DNA of 64,000 bases from Gliomastix tumulicola (GCA_001599755.1 BCHX01000001.1:4092001-4156000), one strand, 5' to 3'. Numbered from the stretch's first letter, positions 31,710 to 43,622 are shown. Translations and numbers: made by a program. The notes: a model not told the origin generated them from the letters alone.

Positions 31710-34270
31710 TCTGCGCAGGTACTCTTGAGTAGCAACTAATTGTCTGTGTAACTAGGGGATCGCGGTGCAATCTCGCACAGCAGTGAGGATAGTAGTATTT
31801 GTCTGTTTATGTATATGAAGCTTCTGTGTATAGTTAGTATGGAGGCGGCCTCTAATCTCGAAGACGCGACTTCCATGAACACCAATTCCCATTCGATGAC
31901 ATACTCTCCCCTCCTTGAGCAATGGGCTACTAGTACTCATCACGCCCGTACCTGTACTGATGCTCTTGCGGAGAGAGGCACGTTACTGATGGTGGTGACG
32001 AAACTCTGACCGCACATAACGTGGTACTACTCCAACCCCGGCGCCCCGGGATGATGAGCCAAGGCAAACTGTAAATGTAGTTTGGGCTTCCATGTACGGA
32101 GTAAGCCCTGAGACAGGCCTTGGAGACCTAAGCAGTTGATTCGTTCTCATGGAGAGTGGTGACACGTGAGGCTGAAGCCTCGAGCTATCATGACGAGCTT
32201 CTCGAACCAGGCACGCAGTGTAGCCTGTGCCTGCTCTTGTTGCAAAGAACAACTGAACCAGAGGCTCTGCACGCCACATGCCGACAGCGCCGACAAGCGG
32301 TTGCCCTGCTGCTCGGCAGGCTGCCTCGGCGACGATTCCCCACTGCCGGATGTCCTGGTGACGGATGATGATCCTTACCCCGGATTTCTGACGAACTGCT
32401 GGCTGGCGGTCTAGATCGATGAACAACAGTCCACTAAGTCGATATAGCGTCGGACATGTGAAGGCCTCCCCCATATGGGACACCAACAGGGCAGGTCCAT
32501 CCTCGCCATTGAGCTTGGCATTCTGAGAAAGGACAGTCGTCTGTGTTCTCCCATTTTCGTTTTCTCAAGCATGCGACCTGGCCAGACCATTGCGGTGAAG
32601 TTGGGAGCTGTTCTAAGCTATCATGCACTGAGGAGAGCTGTTCTGCTAGCGCTGCTGATCCCAGAGAGGGTTGACATCAACGATCGCGTGTGTGCTTGCA
32701 GGTGGAAACAGGTCCCGTGCTACTGCAAGCCCAGTAGTGAACTGGAGATGGTAATGGGTGGAGGGGAGTGGTGAATTGAAATACCGCAGGACTATGGGAC
32801 CAAGAGTGTCCTCGTGAGCATATTCATCCCATCTAGCGAGGCGTTAGTTGGAGTGGTTGGGCGGTCAGCAGTCATTCTCGGGGTCAGCTGAGCAACACAG
32901 ACGGGCAGATGGGGAAGAGGAAAGAGCACTGAAGTTGCTCCTGCCGAACATGTGCGCCAAGAATCCAGAGTTGGAGAAAAATCCAATCGGGATGAAGCAG
33001 CACCTGGGGAAGACACTCTGCAGCAACGGACGCATTTTTCATCTTCTCTCCCATCTCCAAATGCCATCATCACAAATCATGCCGGACAGTCCGGCGCTGT
33101 GATCGCCTGTCGATGACAATAGCTTTACGGAGCACAATGACGGCAGGGGCTGGTAATCAGACAGCCTATGAATTCACAGCCCGGAGATTATTCCCCCTGG
33201 ATTTTTGCCCAAAGGGACACGCGCGACGGGCAGCCGTCAGAGTGCCACAGACCACACCACTATTACCGCCTGGATTTTTCCAGCTGAACCGGCAATGGTC
33301 AATCCGATGCGCGCACATCCGGTTCCTGCTGCTCCACCGCGATTGGTGACTCCGAGGTTGCAATACATCTGGACGGCCGGGAAGTAACCCAATAGGTCCC
33401 GTTGAATTGGGGCTTTAAATGCGATCTGTCTAGTCGATAGGACAAATGTCGGCGCGAGGCTTTTCTGCGCACGTCAGCTTTGTGTCGCTTGCTTTGCCCG
33501 AGCAGCGCTTGATGAATACTTATTTGCTGGGCGCTTGTGCTACGAAGTACAGTGCCGACGTTGGAAGAACATCCTTGGATGTCTCAGTGAATTTCTTGGT
33601 AGACGCAAGAAATGCAGGCTCGGAATGGATGGCAATCAAAGACATGCTGCAAGACATGCAGCGCCTCTTCCTAATTAGACATTTCCAGCGCCAATTGGGG
33701 AAAAACGGGCAGCGCGCATGATCAGGGTCCAAAACGTAAGGTATGGACCTCAACTGGCGCTGTTGAGAACTGTTGCAAGCTGTTAGAAATGCTGCCCCTG
33801 TTATTTTACAGGCTCAAGCTTCAACGCCACAGACAGCTTTCGAGCCCAAAACAGCCGCAACTCGTCGTCATCTCTACGCTGTCTTCTTCCTCCGCGTCAC
33901 GCACAGCGAACGCCCCCAATGTTATCACCAAAAAAGGGCCTGGTGACGACATGCCCACCCGACTCAACAGACGGAGCTTTCCATCTTTCTGATGCCCGTC
34001 GAAACCCTCATCTCGTGTACTAGGTGTTAGTGCATGAAAGCCCAGAGAGAGAGCCACTGACTGACCTTGGAAGTCGACTTTGCCAGCACAGCGTACCAAG
34101 GCGTTAGAGCGGTACGGACCCTTGTTTGCTTCTGTCCACTTTTGCTGCCTCCCACCGCTTTCCCCTGCTCTGAGTCGCATCCATCCAATCGTGTTAGTCA
34201 ATGCTGCAAGGGGCGATTCTGCGAGGGGACGGTAATCATAAAATTGTCCTCCCACCTCCTGAGCGACTGC

Positions 34271-34314
<44 letters not shown>

Positions 34315-34659
34315 CCCCCTGAGAGTCTCGTCCGTCTTGGCCTGGTCCTACCATTACTTGATGGTATCCTCCCGCCCTCGGACTCCTGGGGCGCTTGGCA
34401 ATTCGTCTCTCCGGGCTTCTGACTGTGCCGGCTCTGCACTGGCTGGATCAGGTGGAGGTGGAGCAGCAGCATCCCTGTCTCGCGACTAGGACTGGACTCT
34501 AACACGGGATACTTTGGAACCATTTGGCATCCATCCCTTGCTTAAGCTCGATTCTGTGCTTTGCCTAGACTCGCCAGGCACAAGGCCGCACCCACTTCAA
34601 CCAAGTCCGTCTGTGCTTTTTCCCTGCGCTGACCTGTCGCCAGTCCTTATGAAAGGCCC
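31710..34659. other. 2.95 kb gene-poor region between divergent GH15 and transporter genes
   Basis: I see no conserved protein in any frame. Frames of 90-177 codons occur (e.g. 31983-32486 minus, 33446-33721 plus, 33821-34354 minus) but lack family motifs, and the last is driven by a CAG repeat. The right-hand 500 bases are likely the promoter and leader of the transporter gene. A non-coding RNA or fast-evolving small gene cannot be excluded. Confidence 0.5.
34271..34310. repeat. (CAG/AGC)n microsatellite
   Basis: About 13 near-perfect AGC units with one AGT interruption, 350 bases upstream of the transporter start, possibly in its leader. On the minus strand it creates a false 14-Leu run. 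Confidence 0.9.
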
Positions 34660-34663
34660 ATGA
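34649..34663 (+). promoter_or_regulatory. Four-codon upstream ORF overlapping the transporter start
   Basis: ATG AAA GGC CCA TGA at 34649-34663. Its stop overlaps the two tandem start codons of the transporter (ATGATG at 34660-34665). A ribosome that ends here could re-initiate in place, so it may tune translation. Purely sequence-based. Confidence 0.4.
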
Positions 34664-36786
34664 TGCCCCTAAGCCGCTCCTCGACAGCGGCTCATGCCTC
34701 TTCCTCCTCCTCCTCCTCCTCTCCTCCTCCTCCGTCCGCTTCCTCGCGCCGCCGTCCGTCACTCCCTCCCCTATCCGAGACTAGACTGCCCCCGTCCTCG
34801 ACAGGCGACAACCTACTGCACTCGCCCTCCGTCCTCCTCGACGAATCAGCACCCTCCTCGGCCGGCCCAGTGGCTGCTTCGACTTCGAGCTCAGTGCCAC
34901 ATCCCGTATCACAAGGTGCCGGCAGCGGCGGACAGCCCCCTGGCGCGGCCAGCGGCGACATCGAGATGGAACCCATCACCGGCCACCGACGGCGCAAGAG
35001 CAGCCTCATGAACCCCGTCGGCCACAACGGCGCCCCAACCTTCACCCGGCCTCGCGCCCCGAGCCTCCTGAATCCGGTCACCCAGGGCTCCGGCTCAGCA
35101 TCAGCAGCAGGAGCAGCAGCAGCAGAGCAGGCCAAGCTGTCGTCCGAAGGGAGCTATAGCGGCAGCGTGTCCCCCAGCGCCGTGTCCGTCCCGCGGGACA
35201 ACAACTCGGACTACGAGAACTTCAGCGATGAGGACATCCGGGACGACGAGGAGACGGGCCTCACCAGCAAGGAGAAGAAGAAGCGGGAGAAGAAGAGGAG
35301 GCGGAACACGCGGCTGGACCAGCGTATCGCACGGGAGAAGAACCTCTCCGCGGACGAGAAGAGGGAGCTGGATAAGGGCATCGCCAAGCGCATTGCCATC
35401 AACGTGGTGTTAGTTCTGATGTGGTACATGCTCTCGTTGGCGATATCATTAGTACGTGGATTGCGTTTCCTTCCCTCCCCCTCCAATTGCCCGAGTTTCA
35501 AGCTTGCTAACGGTTTTCGTCAAAAACAGTACAACAAATGGATGTTCGATAAAGACCGTCTCAACTTTGCTTTTCCTCTGTTCACCACGTCCATGCACAT
35601 GATCGTCCAGTTCGCGCTGTCGGCTTTAGTATTATTTTTCGTCCCGTCATTACGCCCTCAGGCGGCGCACAATTCGGACAGTGGGAGGTCGAGACACGAG
35701 ACCGAGGCGGCGAATCACCCCGTTATGGACAAGTGGTTCTACCTGACCAGGATCGCGCCATGCGGTGCTGCGACTGGCTTAGACATTGGCTTGGGTAACA
35801 CGTCTCTCAAGTTCATCAGTCTCACCTTCTACAGTATGTCGTCCATCCATTCGTAGACAGAAGAAAAGAGGGCAGGGTAGTAGGCCTGATCTCACATGGA
35901 ACTGAAACTAACAATTCCCCCAGCAATGTGTAAATCCTCATCCTTGGCGTTCGTCCTCCTCTTCGCCTTCGTCTTCCGCCTCGAGACCCCGACCTGGCGC
36001 CTCGTCTCCATCATCGCGGCCATGACCGTCGGCGTCGTCCTCATGGTCTTTGGCGAGGTCGAGTTCAAGCTCGGCGGCTTCTTCCTCGTCATCTCCGCCG
36101 CCTTCTTCTCCGGCTTCCGCTGGGGTCTCACCCAGATCCTCCTCCTGCGCCACCCGTCGACCTCGAACCCCTTCTCCAGCATCTTCTTCCTCACGCCCAT
36201 CATGTTTTTCATCCTCTTCGCGCTCGCCGTCCCCGTTGAGGGCTTCGGCCCGCTGGCCGAGGGGTTCGGGAACCTGACCCAGGAGTTTGGCGTCGTCCTC
36301 GCGCCGCTCTTCCTCCTGTTCCCGGGGTGCATCGCGTTCCTCATGACGGCGGCCGAGTTCGCGCTGCTGCAGCGGACGTCCGTCGTCACGCTGTCCATCG
36401 CGGGCATCTTCAAGGAGGTCCTCACCATCTCGGCCGCCTCCGTCATCTTCCACGACAAGCTCACCATCGTCAACCTCGTCGGCCTGCTCACCACCCTCGC
36501 CGCCATCGCCGCGTACAACTACGTCAAGATCTCCAAGCTGCGCAGGGAGGCCCAGAACGACGCCCACGGCCACTACGAGGCGCCCGGCTCACCGTCCCCG
36601 TCTAGCGGGAGTGCCAGCGACGGCGAGGATGGCGACGAGAGGCACGAGGAGGCCGTGGGGCTGCTGCACCAGCGCGATCCCGAGGAGACGCTCGTGACGG
36701 CCGACGGCGACATCCAGACGAGTCTGCTCCCGGAGGCGTCACCGAGAGAGGAGAGCAAAGAAGCCTCGTTGGTGAAAGACTCATGA
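34660..36786 (+). CDS. TPT/SLC35C2-type nucleotide-sugar or triose-phosphate family transporter
   Basis: Members of the triose-phosphate transporter family in fungal Golgi/ER membranes exchange nucleotide sugars or related phosphates. Exons 34660-35451, 35530-35833 and 35924-36786 give 652 residues. The first 230 residues are disordered: Ser/Pro-rich, then acidic (NFSDEDIRDDEETG), then Lys/Arg-rich (KEKKKREKKRRRN). About ten membrane helices follow, starting IAINVVLVLMWYMLSLAISL then YNKWMFDKDRLNFAFPLFTTSMHM, with the family segments DIGLGNTSLKFISLTFYTMCKSS, FGEVEFKLGGFFLVISAAFFSGFRW and SIAGIFKEVLTISAASVIFHDKLT. The C-terminal 100 residues are polar and acidic. Both introns break within or beside helices at conserved places. 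The first intron (78 bases) is a multiple of three without a stop. Closest named relatives are SLC35C2 and yeast Ymd8; substrate unknown. Confidence 0.87.
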
Positions 36787-37359
36787 GAAGAAACCAACAA
36801 ACCCCCCCCCCCCCCCCCAAAAAACAAGTCACCAAAATCACTGCTCATATTTTGAAGCGATCAATCGTTTAGCGAGTCTTTTCTTGGATATTTCCCCCAT
36901 TTTTGCTGCATATATCATCTTTTGTATATCACGGTACATCACGGTACATTTCAGGGTTTTAGGATATATAGCAGGATACTACTACTACTAGAGCGAAGGG
37001 CAATGCCTTTTCGCATGGGCCGGAGTGGCTCGACACTGACATACAACATTTCATGTGTAAGGAGATACGTTGAGAGGTCTTGCCAGCCTTGTGGCGAGAG
37101 GCATCGATGATACCCAAATATATTACTTTCAAGGTCCCAATCAGAAAGCCAGATGAAAAGTGACTTTTCGACATTGAATAAGTATCTATTTGACCAGGCC
37201 CAGTTCCCCTATATACACCTGTAGTGCCGAAAACTAAACAGAAGAGATGACTGGAGGCAAGTCTCTGGGTATGCGAACTCCTACAAACGCCGAACACCAA
37301 CAGGGTGAATTCCATCCTTGTGTGTACATGAAAATGACATCGAGCTTGGAGTTGTCTGA
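36787..37359. other. Intergenic region, 573 bases, convergent 3' ends, with a 17-C run
   Basis: A homopolymer of 17 C at about 36802-36818 sits 16 bases after the transporter stop. A TACTACTACTACTA run lies near 36977. Both are simple-sequence features; nothing else is seen. Confidence 0.6.
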
Positions 37360-38676
37360 TCAACCGAGGAGCTTGAGCCCGTTCTTCGTCTTCTTGCCAG
37401 GTTTGACAATTCCACTGCCGGGCCTGGGTCCCAGGGCAGGAGACTCTACGTGCGGCTGGTTCGCCTGGCCGTTGGTGTTGCCGTTGCCGCTTCCATAGTT
37501 GCTGTTCTTGAACTTCTTATTCTTGTCCTTGACGTTGGCCGACTTGATCTCTGTGTTGGCTCTCTTGACCGTGACCGGATGGCTCTGGATGTATTTGCCG
37601 TGCATCTCCCTGGCGGCCTGGAAGAACTGGTCCGAGTCGCTCATAGACACGAAGCCATAACCCTTGGACTTGGACGTGCGCTTGTCTCGAATGACGCGGG
37701 CCTTTTGAACCGAAGGCCAGCGCGAGAAGGCCTTGAGGAGTGAATCATCCGTCGTCTCGCCTGCCAGGTTACCGACAAAGAGCCGGAAGTGCGCGGGATC
37801 CCACTCGAGCAACGAGTCGTCCTGCCACGTCTTGCCGCCGCCCTTGCGATAGACCGTCTTCTTCTTGTCGGTCGTGGTGATGTTCGCGGCCGCGGCCTGT
37901 GCATAGGCGCTCGGCTCAGCCGCATCGTCCTGCTCGTCCTTTTCGGCGGTCGGCCCTTTGGACACGTACGCGCTCTGCCACTGCGCAATCTGAGCCGCCT
38001 CGTCGGCGCCGTTGGCATGGTCACCACCGTAACCTGTAGTAGGCGCACCCTGCGAGCTGCCTGCCTGCCTGTTGAATGGGTTCTGGATCGGAGGCGTGCC
38101 ACTGTGGGACGTGGGCTGCTGGCTGTAGCTCTGGGGGCCGTAGGTCTGGGGTCCATAGCTCGACGGGCCTGCGCTGGCGGCCGGCGGGGGCTGGCTGTAG
38201 CCTGTCTGCTGGTGCTGCTGTGCTTGCCGCGGCTGCCAGTTGCTCTGCTTCTGGTTCCAATTCTGGGACTGGTAGCTTGTCTGCTGCGGAAGTTTCTGGT
38301 ACGAGGTAGAGTTCACGGCACCTGGAGCGCCGCCGTGAGGGGCAGAGTATGATGATGATGATGATGATGGGCCGTATTGCGCCGCCGCCATGGGCGGAGG
38401 GGCCGCAGGACCGGCGTACGTAGGAGCGCCATGGTACGTCCCCGGAGCGCTCGAGAAAGCGCTGCCTTGCTGCAGCGGCTTCGCGGGGTACGGTGATGAT
38501 GATGATGATGTCGTCGCGTCGGACGAGAAGGCCGGCTTGAAGCTGCTCCTCTTGGTGAAGCCGCCGCTGGAGCCGAGGCCGATTGTGTTGGGGTTGCTGC
38601 TGTTGCCGCCGACGGGCGCGGGAGGCTTCGGTGGCAGGGAGCTGCCGGTGGTGCCTGGAGCAGGGGGGTAGGCCAT
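37360..38676 (-). CDS. RRM RNA-binding protein, RBM42-like
   Basis: Single exon, 438 residues. The N-terminal two thirds are low-complexity: Pro/Ser/Gln/Tyr-rich, with repeated QTYGPQSY-type segments and Ser runs encoded by ATC/GAT repeats. One RRM occupies about residues 297-375, with RNP2 LFVGNL and RNP1 KGYGFVSM. It is preceded by the block VYRKGGGKTWQDDSLLEWDPAHFRLFVGN and followed by VTVKRANTEIKSANVKDKNKK. This arrangement of a single C-terminal RRM with the EWDP..FR.FVGNL entry is that of the RBM42 family, which has been linked to splicing and stress granules in animals. A prion-like N-terminus fits that setting (inference). The start is ATG 38676 (MAYPPAPG); the upstream open frame has only non-ATG codons. 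Confidence 0.85.
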   Translation of the reverse strand: MAYPPAPGTTGSSLPPKPPAPVGGNSSNPNTIGLGSSGGFTKRSSFKPAFSSDATTSSSSSPYPAKPLQQGSAFSSAPGTYHGAPTYAGPAAPPPMAAAQYGPSSSSSSYSAPHGGAPGAVNSTSYQKLPQQTSYQSQNWNQKQSNWQPRQAQQHQQTGYSQPPPAASAGPSSYGPQTYGPQSYSQQPTSHSGTPPIQNPFNRQAGSSQGAPTTGYGGDHANGADEAAQIAQWQSAYVSKGPTAEKDEQDDAAEPSAYAQAAAANITTTDKKKTVYRKGGGKTWQDDSLLEWDPAHFRLFVGNLAGETTDDSLLKAFSRWPSVQKARVIRDKRTSKSKGYGFVSMSDSDQFFQAAREMHGKYIQSHPVTVKRANTEIKSANVKDKNKKFKNSNYGSGNGNTNGQANQPHVESPALGPRPGSGIVKPGKKTKNGLKLLG

Positions 38677-41524
38677 GATGAACAAGATTGCCCTTCTACT
38701 CAGAGGTGTGGGTGTGCTTCCGTCGCGACGGGAGCAGGTTGGTGTCGAGAGAAAACGTACCTCGACCACGAAGTGGCTGCTTGCAGGAAAAAGGCGAATT
38801 AAAGGCGGTGTGCCGTAGCAATATTCTCCCGCGGGACGTTTGCTAGTGGAGAAAATCGAATGCGACGCGTTGCGTTGTCGACGCGCGATGTAGTTGATAT
38901 TTCAACAAAGGATTTCCTCACCTCGGGCGCCAGGTTGGGTCAGAATTCAAGGTTCGAGGTTGAAATCTGGAGCGCCACAGCACGTGACCTTTTCCACAAC
39001 TAGCTTATCTCAGCCACATCTGAGCATCCCCAGCCACGGGTCCTCCATCGAAGGGTCCTGCTCTCCGTGGAAGTCGATCATCAATGGTCACCAATACAGA
39101 ACGGGTATGGCGAAAGGGTCTCCTGATAGGGCATATTACTTGCAAATCCGAAGGTGCTTAGAGTAGCCTGAAGAGGCACCCATCACACCTCTCAACAGGG
39201 CAGCTCGGCCCGGTCGGTGTCCATGACCGGATTTGTGTCCGACCATGACCAACAATGCCAATACGCTTCGGTCAAAGCCGCGGTGGGTGCCCCGGGCTGC
39301 AGGCCGCGCCCTCTGGCCCCTCTGAGACGTGACCCCTCCACCTCCCCTCCCCCCTTCCCCAAAGCCCGCCAGAGGGCTAGAAGACGCGCGGAAGGCCGGG
39401 CAGCGAGCGGACGCTTGGACGACGGCGAGGAGCTGCGACTTCACGTGTTTGGCCTGTCCCCTGCCGCGGAAGCGACGTGACAAAGCATAATTGAGTTACA
39501 CTAGCCAGTAGTAATACGGGTTAGGGATCAAAGGGCCGAGGAGGACAACACGGCGAATAACGTTTGGCGGAGGAGACGAGGGCATGTCTCACGGGGTTTT
39601 TCGTCTTTTGTGCGAGGGACCATGTCGTCACTCGCCCAACACCAACAGCTCTTTGGGACCTCGAAATGCCTCAACAGCGCTTCTCTGTCGCGGGACTTGG
39701 CCCGTCTATGACCCCCATCTCCACCAGCCACTAATGAAGTGTGCGAACTTGATTGCACCGCTTGATTGCGCCGCCGTGCGGAAGAAAGATCGTGGCTCAA
39801 GCGTGTTTCTCTTTACTCCTATTGCTCGTTCGCACCGCGTACTAGTACTTGTCCGGCATTAAACCAGGGAAGGTCGACAGTGACCCCCATGAGAGAGAGC
39901 CGCCACTTAGCCTTCTGGCTGTTCTCGAGACACGGCGGCGACGTTTCCAACTTGGCTGAGGCACGGAGAGGTGGGCCGGGCTCTGATTACTCACTCCATT
40001 CATTCACTTCGCATCAAGGCTTTGACGCCCGGGGCGGAGAGGTGACGGAAAAAGATACTCCGCCCTTTGGCTGACACTTGCAACTCGTGACCCCCGTCCG
40101 TCGCTGCCGTCTCGCTCGGACCCTGACGGCAAGGGTGGAAGTGGCATTGTTGATCCATGCGTGCGTAGTGCTGCGCGATCCGGGCAGCGTCCAACAAGAA
40201 GCTGTAGTCATGGCCTTGGGCTGCTTACCTCATGCGCTGCCCTGCAGGCCGCCTGCAGGACTGCAAGTGCTGCAGCTGTCCCCGTGGTCACCTTGCCACC
40301 CATGGGCTTCTCCCATGCCACCACCCCCTTGTTCCGCCTGCCCCTCGTTTAGTGGAGTGGAGGGGTCGTGATATCGATAAATTGTTATAATCGCGCCGCA
40401 CTGCCCCGATGAGGGGTGCTCTGGGCTGCTGTTGCCCGTCTCGTCGGGGCGAGCCTTAGGACGAGGTAATAAAATTTTAGTGGTTTTTTATCCGTTGATC
40501 GGTTTTTGCGGCCTTGCCATGGCAACTGGGTGACCCTTGACCTGGAGTGGTATGATCGTGATCAGCAGCGAGCAGGGAGCGTTTTCGTAGGCCAGACAGT
40601 GCGACGGAGAGCAGTTTCGGATCGGTCACGTCTGCCTCTCGATAGCAATGCAGCGCAATGCGTGTCCCAACACGTTGACCCCACCTGAGCTGGAGCTCTC
40701 TGATTCACGTTATTACGAGTTGGGCGGATTGACGGCTTTCTATTGGCCTGTTGGGCCTGGAACTGTGCGAGAGTGTGAACAGCTGCCCCTCATTAGCGGT
40801 ACTATGTAAGCAGAACTGCCATCAACAAGCGCCTTACAAATACTCTGGAATGGAAGTCGCGGGTTGGCAGCCTCGCGCCTGGGAGCGGCAGAGGACATCG
40901 TGGACGAGGTACCGGTACCTGGCCTCCCGCGCGCGGCGACACAGCCAGGCGTCCCTGCCGGCAGAGGCAAGCACTGCGTCGAGATGGCATCGGGCAGCGG
41001 GTGCGGGAATGCACGACGGCTGCGCTCGCGATGCGGCGACTCGGCGTCGTGGAATCCAGGGCTGCCGTTAGCCCAGGATCCTGTACATGGACATCGTAGC
41101 AGTTAGCACCAGCGCATTACCCGCTTTTCTTGGCACGTCTCGACTGTGCTTCGGTGGTCGCTGGCACTGGATGCATCGCTGGGAGGGAAAAGGTACGTAC
41201 AGTAGAGGTACCTCGCAGCGTTCTTCCAGGTTGGATGACGGAGGACGGGACGAAGCTGGGCCAATCGAACGGCGGTGCGAGCTGCAACTTGCTCCCGTCA
41301 AGTTTATTAAGGTACTTGTATCTGCCCTCTCCCGCTGTCTCGTCTCCTTCTTTTCTTCCTCCTCCCTCCTTTCTCCCCTCCATCATCACCATCGCCCTCT
41401 CTTGCAGGTTCCTTGCCTTTTGTCCTCGCACTTCCCCATTAAAGCTTCTTTTTCCTTCGACAGGACATCCTCCTAGCCCAACCTCTCCCCTCTTCTACCA
41501 CATTTACCACACCAGCTGCCCATC
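38677..41524. other. 2.85 kb gene-poor region upstream of 6-phosphogluconate dehydrogenase
   Basis: Contains both divergent promoters but is long for this window. Open frames up to about 140 codons occur, none with recognisable motifs. Seen here are CACGTGACC near 38982, two CCTGCAGG palindromes spaced by three bases at about 40242-40260, and a C/T-rich tract at 41330-41400 typical of a fungal core promoter/leader. A regulatory or non-coding RNA unit is possible but unsupported. Confidence 0.5.
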
Positions 41525-43622
41525 ATGTCTGGCCCTGTGTAAGTCGACAGCTTGACCCCTCATTGCTGCTACTGATTCTACCCCACCATCCCGCTCTAAA
41601 ATTCTGTGGTTTTGCTTGATGACCTCAATTCCCGCATCATCATGATGGCACCGCGAGCTTGTTTGTAGCTCTGGTCGGTGGTGAGGGTGGTAGCTGTACC
41701 TCAAGCTGCTGCCCTCACCTGCCACCGCGCATCTACAGCTGGTCAAGTAGTAGCTACTGCATGCTTTCAAACCTGTTTCTCTTGTCTTGGACTTTGCTCA
41801 TGGTGTCGTGGCAGTGCCCGCATCGCAAATCTCAAGCTTGGTGCCCCTGATGCTCTCCAATCCTCCTCCATCTCCTCCTCCCACTCAGCTCGAGCTGCTT
41901 CAGAAAATGCTGACGCCGTTGCCAGCGCGGATCTGGGCCTCATCGGCCTGGCTGTCATGTAAGTTGTCCCTCCCCGTGCCCTGGCTGGCCCCCGCGCGCC
42001 AATCGAGAGACTGACCGGAGCGCGCGTCGGAAAAACAGGGGACAGAACCTGATTCTGAACATGGCCGACCACGGCTTCACCATCGCCGCCTTCAACCGTA
42101 CCGTTTCCAAGGTCGATGCTTTCCTTGAGAACGAGGCCAAGGGCAAGTCCATCGTCGGTGCCAAGTCCACCGAGGACTTCGTCTCCAAGCTCAAGTCCCC
42201 CCGCCGTATCATGCTCCTCGTCCAGGCCGGCAAGGCCGTCGACGAGTGGATCGAGAAGCTCCTTCCCCTTCTCGATGCCGGCGACATCATCATTGACGGT
42301 GGTAACTCCCACTTCCCCGACTCCAACCGCCGCACCACCTACCTCAACACCAAGGGCATCCGATTCGTTGGCTCCGGTGTCTCCGGTGGTGAGGAGGGTG
42401 CCCGCTACGGCCCTTCCCTCATGCCCGGTGGCAACGAGGAGGCCTGGCCGCACATCAAGGACATCTTCCAGAGCATCGCTGCCAAGAGCGACGGCGAGCC
42501 CTGCTGCGAGTGGGTCGGCGACGAGGGTGCTGGTCACTACGTCAAGATGGTTCACAACGGTATCGAGTACGGTGACATGCAGCTGATCTGCGAGGTGAGT
42601 CCACCAGCCCCAGGTCCCTCGGATGATGGACCGTGAGCCCCGTGCAGCGAGTGGAATACGGACTGACCTTACCGTCTTGACAGGCCTACGACATCATGAA
42701 GCGTGCTCTCGGCTTGAGCAACAAGGAGATCGGTGATGTCTTCACCAAGTGGAACAAGGGCGTTCTGGACTCTTTCCTCATCGAGATCACCCGCGACATC
42801 ATGTACTTCAACGACGATGATGGCACTGCCCTCGTCGAGAAGATCCTCGACAAGGCTGGCCAGAAGGGTACTGGCAAGTGGACCTCGGTTAACGCCCTTG
42901 ACCTTGGCCAGCCCGTGACTCTCATCGCCGAGGCTGTGCTCTCTCGCTGCCTGTCCGCCATCAAGGACGAGCGTGCCATCGCTTCCACTAAGCTCAACTT
43001 CGTCAGCCGCGTTACCAAGTTTGAGGGTGACAAGGACAAGTTCCTCGACGACCTCGAGCAGGCCCTCTACGCCTCCAAGATTATCTCCTACGCCCAGGGC
43101 TTCATGCTCATGCAGGAGGTGAGTAGCGTCTCAGAAAGATTAGAGGCGATACCCGTATACTAACCACACCCGTTCCATTAGGCTGCCAAGGAGTACGGCT
43201 GGAAGCTTAACAAGCCCTCCATCGCTCTCATGTGGCGTGGTGGCTGCATCATCCGCTCCGTCTTCCTCAAGGACATCACCTCTGCCTACCGCAAGCAGCC
43301 CGACCTCCAGAACCTCCTCTTCGACGACTTCTTCAACAAGGCCATCCACGAGGCCCAGCCCGGCTGGAGGCACGTCGTTTCCCAGGCTGCTCTGCTCGGC
43401 ATCACCACCCCTGCCTTCGCTACTGCCCTGGCCTGGTTCGACGGTTACCGCACCAAGGACCTCCCCGCCAACCTTCTCCAGGCTCAGCGTGACTACTTCG
43501 GTGCCCACACCTTCCACATCAAGCCCGAGCACGCCAGCGACAAGTACAAGGTTAACGAGAACATCCACGTCAACTGGACTGGCCGTGGTGGCAACGTCTC
43601 TGCTTCCACCTACCAGGCATAA
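41525..43622 (+). CDS. GND1: 6-phosphogluconate dehydrogenase, decarboxylating
   Basis: Third enzyme of the oxidative pentose phosphate pathway: 6-phosphogluconate plus NADP+ gives ribulose 5-phosphate, CO2 and NADPH in the cytosol. Exons: 41525-41538, 41815-41958, 42039-42594, 42684-43118, 43182-43622; 529 residues. The Rossmann motif is GLIGLAVMGQNLILNMADHGF. The coenzyme/substrate blocks are IMLLVQAGKAVDEWIEKLLP and VGSGVSGGEEGARYGPSLMPGG. The signature with the catalytic lysine is GHYVKMVHNGIEYGDMQL (about Lys222). The C-terminal helical domain ends in a tail for the partner subunit. The N-terminus carries about 38 residues before the Rossmann fold, rich in Ser and Ala, longer than in bacterial enzymes. 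The first exon has only 14 coding bases before a 276-bp intron, a pattern common in strongly expressed fungal glycolytic-type genes. Confidence 0.96.

Noticed and set aside
31983..32486. 167-codon minus-strand frame in the gene-poor region
   Set aside because: Starts at a non-ATG codon and has no domain or compositional sign of a real protein.
33821..34354. 177-codon minus-strand frame with a Leu run resembling a signal peptide
   Set aside because: The Leu run is the CAG microsatellite read in reverse. The rest has no motif and poor coding character.
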